In this document: positions 20,869 through 28,276 of the stretch, piece after piece
Layout of the letters: each line of letters begins with the position of its first letter
How positions within the stretch are numbered: the stretch's first letter is position 1
DNA from: Hymenochaete sp. R1
Taxonomy: Eukaryota > Basidiomycota > Agaricomycetes > Hymenochaetales > Hymenochaetaceae
Assembly (NCBI GenBank): GCA_019400425.1
Contig: JAFREE010000236.1
Location: 1 to 28,276 of the forward strand
Direction of reading: 5' to 3'
DNA: 28,276 nucleotides
Made by a program: the position numbers and the translations under genes
The notes under the pieces: generated by a model
What the model was told of the DNA's origin: nothing
The model's input: the letters and a program-made list of their open reading frames with translations, nothing else
The model's database searches: none

Positions 20869-23800
20869 TCAAGTCGATGGGCGTTGTGACTGAGAAACCT
20901 GAGAATCAATAAGCCTCCCTTCTACTGTTCGCAGCCCACCATGGGCGTAATTCCTCCAAGAATGCTTCATTCGGATGCCCCGGTCCTCTAAAGTCTCAAG
21001 TACCGGGTTATACAGATTTGGGTCGTTTGGTCCGCGCACGCCCGCTGCCTCGTATTTGCCATCCGAGACTCTAAGCGCGGCAATAGCAACCGGCAATCCA
21101 ACACAAAGCGCCATAGCTGAGTGTGCTGGCGTTCCGTACACTTCGAGGCTCGAACAATGCACTTCATCCCGGGACAGACGTTCTGGAGAAGAGGAGCAAA
21201 TGATTTCATGGTGCATTACGACAAGATCCCTTTCATTGGGTTTATACGCGAGTTTGTGCGCGAGTAATATTGCGAAAAGATCGATGATGGGCGTTTTCTC
21301 TGTTGGCGGAGTTGGCAGAGTCGCGTCTGGATTGGAGAGAAAACTGATTGCTTCATACACTTCTTCTGGATTCTGGAGAGAGAGCGTATCTCGAACTGCC
21401 GCTTTAAGAGACGTTGTATCGGATATGACTGCTCCAGTCTTGTCTGCAAGCGATGTCCGGAAGAGGTCCGCAAAAGAATCGAGATGCAGAGAGCGCTCTG
21501 TTTCTAAAAGACCCAGTTCCTTAAAGTTTGCTAATAGATTACTGAACCCGGGGTATCTGTGCGTTTTCGTGAGCCATGCATTGTATTAAGATTTGCTCAA
21601 AACCCAACCTAATGGTCCCTCTAAATACGGTCTTGACGCCTTGTTTCCTCTGTAGACCGTAAGTATCTTCATATACAGTACTGTCACGATTAGGGAGACC
21701 CTCAAGTTGCAAAATTTCGGAAGCTGGCAAGTGCGAGATGCTCGAACGAAGAAGATCAGAGCTCGGAATGGAATGGTCCTGGATCATTGTGGTCAGTTGG
21801 TACGTTATGGAGGGGAAGAGCCGACTTTTCTAACATTTCCGTCAAGCAAGAACTTCGCCCCATTTAATGCCGCGCTTAATACTCCCCGCGGGCTCCAGCT
21901 AAATTTGTACTTGAGTGGTACGTCTGCACATTCTGGTGCAGGTAACCCGCCACAGAAGGATGTGTAAGAAACAATATTCCTCCCCGAGCCGCGTAAAGAG
22001 TCGATAAGAGACAAAGTCGAGCAGTGGTCTATACCTGGGTCAAGACCAATCTCATTCAATAAGAGGACCTCGCGATTTAATGCTCTAAACAAAGATGTCA
22101 GCATTTATCCAATCTCGCAACACCGGATTATGCTCACCTCGAATCAAGGGCTTTCATTGCCGGAGAGATATATGATGCAGTGACAAGATGTCGTTGGTAT
22201 TTAATGCATAATTCGGCCACGGTGGGATGGAACGGTACAGGAAGAAGACTGGCATTTGTAAAGTTAATGATTAGATCATTGAAGGAGTCGAGTGTTTGAC
22301 ATACCTAATTACCACGTCAGCTTGTTGTACTAATCTTTCGATCGTCTCTGGATTCCGAATGTCTATGATGGAAGACGAAACATTCTCTTTGCCACGGGAT
22401 AACAAACGAAGGCGGTCGGGTTGATCGCTCGCTAGAGCAATCTCAATAACAGAAGGCATAGAGAGGACAGTATAAGTCACCTATTATAAGATTTACGTCC
22501 TTCCTCCGGCTAATCTCTTCAACAGTCGGACCAGCGACAAGGCCACTGCCCAATAGTAGAATTCTATTCCTTTCTGAGGGACTTGCGTTGGAATGGGTAA
22601 GTTTTAGAGCGGTCGTAGTTGCCGACGAGAGCTCAGAGGTCAATGGGTAATAAGGGATACTGCTCCGATGATCGTCGACCATTGTCTGCAGCCATTCATG
22701 CTTCTCCTTCAGTTTCCCTCCCGAGGCAATGTTCGCACGATCAATCGCCTTCCTTATATTTTCATCTTCGCACTTCGAACTGTCGTTTAGGGGGGCATAG
22801 GTATTACAAATGCTCCTGACGTACGGAAGGATGCCCTCGCAAAAGTTTTGGCTTGCCTCAAGAGGAAGAGCTGTTGGCAGAATGTCGACAGCCATCATTT
22901 GAAGCGAGGGTAACCCAGACAAGGGTCGTAAAGAGCGAGGGAAAGCCAAAGATAAATCAATTGAGAAAGACGGTTCGGACAAAGTCGAGTGATGAGTCAG
23001 GAAACCCAGACCTCCCTGAAATAGTGGTCGTGAGCTACACGCAGCGAGCCCAAAAATTATGGACGCGAACCTCGATGTCACAGCTAATATCCGCAAAGCT
23101 CCGACACCTTCCCTTCATGATAGTAGACGACCCTTCGTTCGCAGGTCCCTGGGCATTGATATCCTCTTGGATTCGCTCAGCAGCGGCTAGAGCATCTGCT
23201 GTCTGCTCGACCGACATAAGCCGAGGGCATCCCTGTGTCCATCCAACTCCGTTAATTAAAAGCGTCATATAAGGTGCTATCTACAGGAGGAAATAAGTGA
23301 TCACGTTGCAGAATTACGACAGCCATGGCCTTACAGATTCGTGAAAATGTGATTCGTACTTCGATGGTTCCTTGTAGTAATCTTCTCTAAGAGCTGGTCG
23401 CCCGTAAATGCGGTCAACGAGATACGTTTCTTGCGTGGCGTGCACGAGGTATACCTTTCGGCCCTAGGTTTAGATCGGCTACTCGCTATAAATTAAGGAC
23501 TCTCACACCTTGTTCAATGGTGTATCTAAACCAAATGATCAGAGGGAAAGGCATAATAAATGAAATTGAGTCATACCTTTATTTTTCACTAGACGAGCCA
23601 AATCCCTCACAGAGATTTCCTGTGTCGGGAGTGTCTGCTGGAGTAAGGCAAGTGAACCGTTCGCGACCTGACCTGACCTAGATGTGAATGAGCACTTGTG
23701 ATGCGATGACCTGAAGACATAGAAAGGTACCCAGTTACCACAACTACAAAGGGACCCATGCTTTTAGGAGTTCCTTCTTGAGCAATAACGTCGCCAATCT

Positions 23801-24622
23801 GTCTCACGGATTTCATCAACCCCTCCAACGGAGCTGTATGCGGTCGTGGCACGCCCTAACGCGACATGAGCACGCGAACGTCCCGGGTTTTTTCAGAACA
23901 TACCAAAAACGGTGAGGCCACGCCCAAAGTAAGGTGGAAATGGGCCGTAGAGACCAGACCTTCGAGTGCACCAGCGACTGCAAGTTGAGGTCATATTTAG
24001 TTTTCGCGTGAACTTTAGATTGAGAAAATGAAGCACCTCCAGCAAACCAGCCAAACCCAACAGTACGCTTTCCTCTTTCATCCGTCAAAAGTTCCCAGTC
24101 AATAAGCCTCGGATAGTACGTATTTGTTCCTCCACGGCTGCGAGCGTCCGCTAAAAAGCGTGAAAGCAACGGAGCGTTGTATGTCTGACCCTTGTGTGTG
24201 TGCGAGAACATGACATGTGTCCTCGGATGACCCGCGATACCGTCTGTGAGCAATTCATTGAGAGGCGTTTCCTTGATGCCTAATATGACTTGGGCAGAGG
24301 CCAAGGTGGAGTCGAGCGTCGCGCCAGCCTGTGGAAGGACAGACATGAGGACTATCGAACAGTGCACGGAGATTGTCGTTGACATTACCTTGACGAATTC
24401 TTCGTTTTTGAAGATACGTCGTTCGCATGGCTGCACGAGCACATGTATGCCGTCGTCGTGGACGAGACGGTGGACGGCGTCTGGAGTCAATGGACACCGT
24501 CGTTCCCAGATCCTCTGCGGATCTTCGCGCCGAATCCCGAGAACAGGTCGCGCCGAACTGCTGTACGTGCGCTTGCGTCCTGCGCTGACTCTAAAGCACA
24601 GCCTGTGGTTTGACCGAAGCAT
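20869..24622 (-). CDS. Bifunctional lysine-ketoglutarate reductase/saccharopine dehydrogenase, mitochondrial AASS type, 1018 aa
   Basis: Fourteen exons: 24622-24389, 24328-24037, 23977-23904, 23855-23731, 23677-23577, 23525-23509, 23463-23335, 23280-23071, 23015-22497, 22441-22305, 22248-22138, 22084-21835, 21778-21609 and 21556-20869. All are GT-AG and in phase. The N-terminal half is lysine-ketoglutarate reductase ([36 protein letters not shown] at about 236-249, [19 protein letters not shown]). The C-terminal half is glutamate-forming saccharopine dehydrogenase ([11 protein letters not shown] at about 547, [10 protein letters not shown] at 661-670, [11 protein letters not shown] at 690-700, KFSWSPRGV). 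Together they convert lysine through saccharopine to aminoadipate semialdehyde. The first about 33 residues are Arg/Ser-rich with no acidic residue until the end and contain RTYSSSA, a plausible mitochondrial presequence. An ATG at 24640 would add six residues. In well-known fungi the two activities are separate proteins (Lys1 and Lys9), so this form suggests lysine breakdown in mitochondria; that role is inference. Confidence 0.92.
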
Positions 24623-25771
24623 GACGATGACGACGAACAACCTGAGACCATCGACGTCAACGTCGTTGGTTCGAGGAAAGCGTTCTTGTGATCAGGCGCT
24701 TGGCGGAATGGGAGATCCGACCGAATTACGACGACACCGGCTTCTGCTGGCGGTGGCTGCGCCATCGCACAGTCCGTTAAGTCAGTGTGGCGTTGACCGC
24801 CCACCGCAACTTCTCCGTCTTCCAGAGTGATCTGATCAAGTTCACATACTGTCGGCGACCCCCTTTTGCGCCAAACCACTCATGCACTACGGGGAATTGG
24901 CCCTGGTCCCCGAACCGGTCAGGGACTGGTTTCGTCTGTAAAAAGTCAAAAATGCTTGTTTTTCTGTCAAAAATATCTATTTTGTTCGAATATGGAATAC
25001 TCACACACTGTCTGCCTCGGGGCTGATGAGAATGAAGATAAAAATTGTGCCCGTTCAAGCAACTTTTTGAAATGCGCATGACAATCAAAGTGTCAAGGGG
25101 CTCGACACAGATGGCTCCAAGCAAATGACATGCAACGTGCCGCCACCTTGGACAAACAAAGGGCAGGCATACACATTACAGGCTTTCCGGTCTTTGTCCA
25201 AGTAACAAAAGATTTCTTTGCCATTATGAATTGCCAGCTGCTGTCCAAACTTTAGCCAGCTCTTTGATAATCCTGATTACATTTGCCTTGTCCCCGGTTG
25301 GACCAGGCAAATGCAAGTATTACTTGTTATGGTATTGTCCACTGAGGGGCTCTCTCCCGTGATTTTGAATTGCCCCGTGCTCTTTGTCTGAATGTAGGCT
25401 CTTTTGAAAGATTGAATTGCCTCTGGCTGTTCCCGCATATAAGGCAAACATTATCATTTCAACTTGCTTTGTTGTCATCTGATGTTTATTAACACTTTAA
25501 TTACCTTGAAATTCACCTCTCTGGCTACCCCTGGGATTGGTTTGAGCAATCCTTGCATTTTCAATATCTATGCATGTGTGAACACAGATGCAAAATTAAT
25601 TGATGGCATTTGATGCTGTTTGTCTAATGGTGTTATGTGACTCTCATTGACATGCAGCTTGTGACATGCCGTGGCCGCTGTTTTTTTTTCATCTTCACCT
25701 TCCCTTTTCACCTTCCCTCATCCCTCACAAACCGCGAAAGCCCGCCCCAAAGGTTGCCCTCATGTTGTAGC
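24623..25771. other. Gene-free upstream flank of AASS
   Basis: About 1.15 kb. The first few hundred bases should hold the AASS promoter. From about 25100 the sequence turns AT-richer with inverted repeats, for example CTTGGACAAA at 25147-25156 facing TTTGTCCAAG at 25194-25203. It ends in a pyrimidine-rich tract near 25680-25730. Short frames here have no family signature. Confidence 0.45.
25280..25313. repeat. 14-bp inverted repeat, hairpin with 6-nt loop
   Basis: CATTTGCCTTGTCC (25280-25293), loop CCGGTT, then GGACCAGGCAAATG (25300-25313). Thirteen of 14 positions pair. No gene is adjacent; it may be part of a decayed repeat. Confidence 0.75.
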
Positions 25772-26426
25772 TGTTAGAGTCCAATCAAGACGTTGATCAG
25801 GAGTCTGACAAATCAGGGTCACGTGACAGCGACCTGAGTTTACAAGAGATCAGGCTTAAGCTCCGACTTAGGTAACTGATTAGATAGAGTTCGAGTAAGA
25901 TATCCCAATCAGGGATAGTCTTATAAGACAGGAGAGGTAAGACAGAATGTATTGACCAGAAGAGACAGAAGGTCAAATCTAGGGTACATAAGCTACAAGG
26001 TAAGGCCCTTATATAGGCCACCCGTCTACAAGGCTGTGCAAAAAGTACAAGGGAAGAAACATACAAATAAGGAAGGTGTCTTAGTAAGACACTGACTGAT
26101 GCTGTGCAACAATCACATGTGATTATGTGCATGGAATGTTAAAGAAAGACAAAGAACAGTATGACAAAGAAAGAAATGAAGTAAGCAGGGATGCTTGACT
26201 AAGCGTATGAACGGTGTTGAACTGTAACAGTCTGCATCCAGCATACATAGTGACTGTATTTGGTCTAGTGTGGTTCATTGCTCTAATGGCTTCCGGAGTT
26301 GGTCTCTTTATATTGTTACTGACTATACTCCACAGTTTAGCTGCTCTGTTTGACATGGTGGTTTGAGTTTAAGAGACAATTACTTTACTCTTATTGTCTC
26401 TGCTGCTTTTATACTGATTCCTAACA
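25772..26426. mobile_element. Putative solo LTR, 655 bp
   Basis: It begins TGTTAGAG and ends CCTAACA, the TG...CA with TGTTAG/CTAACA inverted ends typical of LTRs. The flanks are GTAGC (25767-25771) and GTTGC (26427-26431), a 5-bp target duplication with one mismatch. Inside are CACGTGAC near the left end, a TATATAGG box at about 26010-26017, and a 9-bp hairpin at 26372-26401. A 77-codon minus-strand frame (26356-26123) begins MSNRAAKLWSIV but is not convincing as a gene. Without internal retrotransposon genes next to it, a solo LTR is the simplest reading; chance resemblance is possible. Confidence 0.45.
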
Positions 26427-27251
26427 GTTGCTTTCGCACAATTAATCTATCTAGATATTTCTCTACATCTGTAGATAGTTCCTAGTGTTTCTACGGCTCT
26501 GTATCTAAGAATACCATTGTCTATACACCATATAAGAGGTTGCATAAATCACGTGATCTTTAAAGTCACATGCGCGTGCTTTGCTTTATTGCTAACCCGT
26601 GTGAATGCTCTTCCACATTATCTTACTTAGCAATTCCTTGCTTACTTATTGCTTACTTAACAATTCTTACTAATAGATAGCCCCCCTGAGCAGGGTGTGA
26701 AACAACCAAGGTGCATTCTCTCAGCAATGGAAGAGTGCTTCCACCGGTCGGAGGTAGACACTGTTGCTGGGAGTGTTTTTGTGTGGAACATTATTTTCTT
26801 AGAGCCAACAGATGTGATTCTGGGCAATGGCAAGGATGTTCCTAAAAGGATGTCTCTGCAAATGTGGCACTGGCAGACACAATCGTACTGTGGGGCCTCC
26901 AGATTTACTGTTGTAAATTTTTGTAACTGACAAGGGTTTCATCCGAGTCTGAGGAGTAGGAACGGTATGAGCGATGGATAAAAGTTCTTGGGTGTGGTTG
27001 AACATGGACCAGAAGGGGTGGTGGAGATAGAGTCCTAGGCGGTCCTGGAATATGGTGAGCGAGTTTGTGCGGAGTAAAGGATACAATGAGGTAAAAGGCA
27101 TAAAGTTGGATTTGGTAGTAGTGTGCGGGTTATGCAGAGATGGAGGGATAGTGCCACTGGAAGATCAACCAGTTGCAGTATTCTAGGCTGATTAGCAACG
27201 GAATGATGGAAGTGATAGGTGCGAGATGGTTAACGGAGTTTTGGAGATTAT
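26427..27251. other. Gene-free, AT-rich stretch between repeats
   Basis: About 0.8 kb. It contains a palindromic ATCACGTGAT at about 26547-26556, repeated CTTACTTA-like words at about 26624-26660, and no credible coding frame. It is probably decayed mobile-element sequence. Confidence 0.4.
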
Positions 27252-27787
27252 GTCAGCAACCAACTACAAGTGGCCAAGTGTCATGAATTTTCCACTTCCT
27301 ATTCTTTCGCCTTTTTGAAATCACCTAAACCTCTTATTACTTAATCACCAGTTTGCTTTTTCAGACCCTTTGGTCTAGCTCACTCCTTTAACCATCCGAC
27401 CCTTGACGTCATAGGGGTGCTCCACTTGCTCCACTTGTTTTCCCCACACCCCTGACATCATAGGCTTGCTCCACTGACATCATACCCCACCTAGTCTGTG
27501 CACCCATGCTCACTTAGTATAAATATGTACAGATCTTTGCATATAATTCCCCAGTTTTGAAGATAGTCTATTCTCCCAATTATTCTTCTAAGCTAATCAC
27601 TATTCCACCTTCTCTCTACTTCCTTTTGCTTACTATGTATCGAGGCTCATTCTTGGCAGCCAAGTAGGCAGCTAGCTCTACATACTGAGTACTAAGGTCC
27701 CCCCTAAGTCCTCCATCTCTCCCTCTCCCTCTTCTCATGGCGTGACCTGGTGCCCAAATCCTTGGCCATCTGTAGTCAGTCGCTGAC
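27252..27787 (+). mobile_element. Repeat unit with 27-bp inverted ends and LTR-like core
   Basis: The left end (27252-27278) starts GTCAGCAACCAACTAC and the right end (27761-27787) is its inverted copy with 22 of 27 matches. All five differences are transitions. Just inside the left end is TGTCATGAAT (27279), an LTR-like start. The core has three TGACRTCAT words (about 27403-27484), a TATAAATA box at about 27518-27525, and CAGTTTTGAAGATAGTC at about 27552. Before the right end lies GACCTGGTGCCC, also found in the next unit. There is no coding frame. It could be a non-autonomous element or an LTR with flanking internal sequence. Confidence 0.5.
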
Positions 27788-28130
27788 ACCAAGGGAGTGG
27801 GTACTAGGTTGCACTATGACTTAGAGGAGAGAGGGAGATTTGTAAGAGGAGATAGGATTTTGGCTAAGGACTATAGTCAGGAAGAATAGACTATCTCCAA
27901 AACTGAGGAATTACATGTGGGGAGCCCTACATATTTATATTAAGCAAAAGCGGGTGCATGGACCAGAAGGGTATGATGTCAGTGGAGTGAGTGGAGTCTG
28001 TGTAGGATTGGGGGTAGGCTTGGAGAAATGAGTGGTCAGGTCCGAGGAACTCGGAAAGGTGAAGGAATGATTAGGTAATATATTAGGGGAATAGAAAAAG
28101 AAAATAAAGGGAGTGTGGAGATTCATAACA
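27788..28130 (-). mobile_element. Inverted, diverged second copy of the LTR-like core
   Basis: Read on the minus strand it begins TGTTATGAAT (28130), matching TGTCATGAAT at 27279. It then repeats the TGACATCATACCC word, the TATAAATATGTA box (27939-27928) and CAGTTTTGGAGATAGTC, in the same order as the unit to its left. The two copies face each other and meet near 27787. No coding capacity. Confidence 0.5.
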
Positions 28131-28200
28131 TCTTATTGTCAAGGTTGGTTCTGGTGCAATTTCTTGGGCTTTAAAACTGCAACAAGTCATCACTCTCTCT

Positions 28201-28276
28201 GTCAGCAACCGACTACAAGTGGCCGAGGATGGGGCACCAGGTCGCGCTACGACTTAGAAAGGAGGAGGGTTTGCAA
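28201..28276 (+). mobile_element. Start of a third copy, cut by the window edge
   Basis: GTCAGCAACCGACTACAAGT opens this copy, matching the 27-bp end at 27252 with two transitions. It is followed by GGGGCACCAGGTCGCGC, the inverse of the GACCTGGTGCCC block near 27744. It runs out of the window. Confidence 0.55.

Noticed and set aside
20975..21589. 204-codon plus-strand frame
   Set aside because: Antisense to the last AASS exon, which has clear saccharopine dehydrogenase motifs.
26123..26356. Minus-strand 77-codon frame starting MSNRAAKLWS, considered as a retrotransposon gag start
   Set aside because: Short, followed by nothing resembling gag or pol, and lies inside the putative solo LTR.
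1..28276. CRISPR arrays, rRNA genes, tRNA genes, clustered toxin or defence genes
   Set aside because: None seen by eye on either strand. A tRNA scan with a covariance model would be decisive, but I could not run one.

Overview
The window reads as nuclear chromosomal DNA of a filamentous basidiomycete, most likely an Agaricomycete. Genes are dense, lie on both strands, and are cut by many short GT-AG introns (mostly 50-60 nt). Single families are split into up to 14 exons, and tiny exons occur. Several products match families typical of mushrooms. I saw no bacterial operons, CRISPR arrays, rRNA or convincing tRNA genes. Every multi-exon model here was assembled by hand from splice signals and reading-frame continuity, with no transcript support.

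Left part (1-14.3 kb). An unrecognised protein gene is cut by the left edge. A gene-poor stretch follows, then a small hydrophobic Cys-containing protein (minus). Next come a 905-residue protein with a MED25-like von Willebrand A domain and a long disordered tail (minus), a WHI2-like BTB stress regulator (minus), and an unrecognised coiled-coil protein (minus). A 129-bp palindromic MITE-like element lies between this last gene and the next block.

Central block (14.7-24.6 kb). This is compact housekeeping sequence. It holds a cyclophilin of the spliceosomal PPIH type (plus), a copper amine oxidase with an intact topaquinone site (plus), and LTO1, the Fe-S adaptor for ABCE1/Rli1 maturation (minus). 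LTO1 shares a 156-bp divergent promoter with a DUF2470 membrane protein (plus). That gene converges on a 14-exon bifunctional lysine-ketoglutarate reductase/saccharopine dehydrogenase (AASS type, minus) with a mitochondrial-type presequence.

Right part (24.6-28.3 kb). AT-richer, gene-free and repeat-bearing: a strong hairpin, a putative 655-bp solo LTR bounded by TGTTAG/CTAACA, and at the right edge inverted LTR-like repeats whose 27-bp terminal copies differ only by transitions.

The genes do not form an obvious cluster or new defence or biosynthetic system. The most interesting points are the animal/plant-style fused AASS, a predicted 3-nt exon and a Trp-to-Phe change at the cyclosporin-contact position of the cyclophilin, an optional acceptor that would break the amine-oxidase cofactor motif, and a C-terminal Ile-Ser-Phe on LTO1 that fits the CIA-targeting signal.
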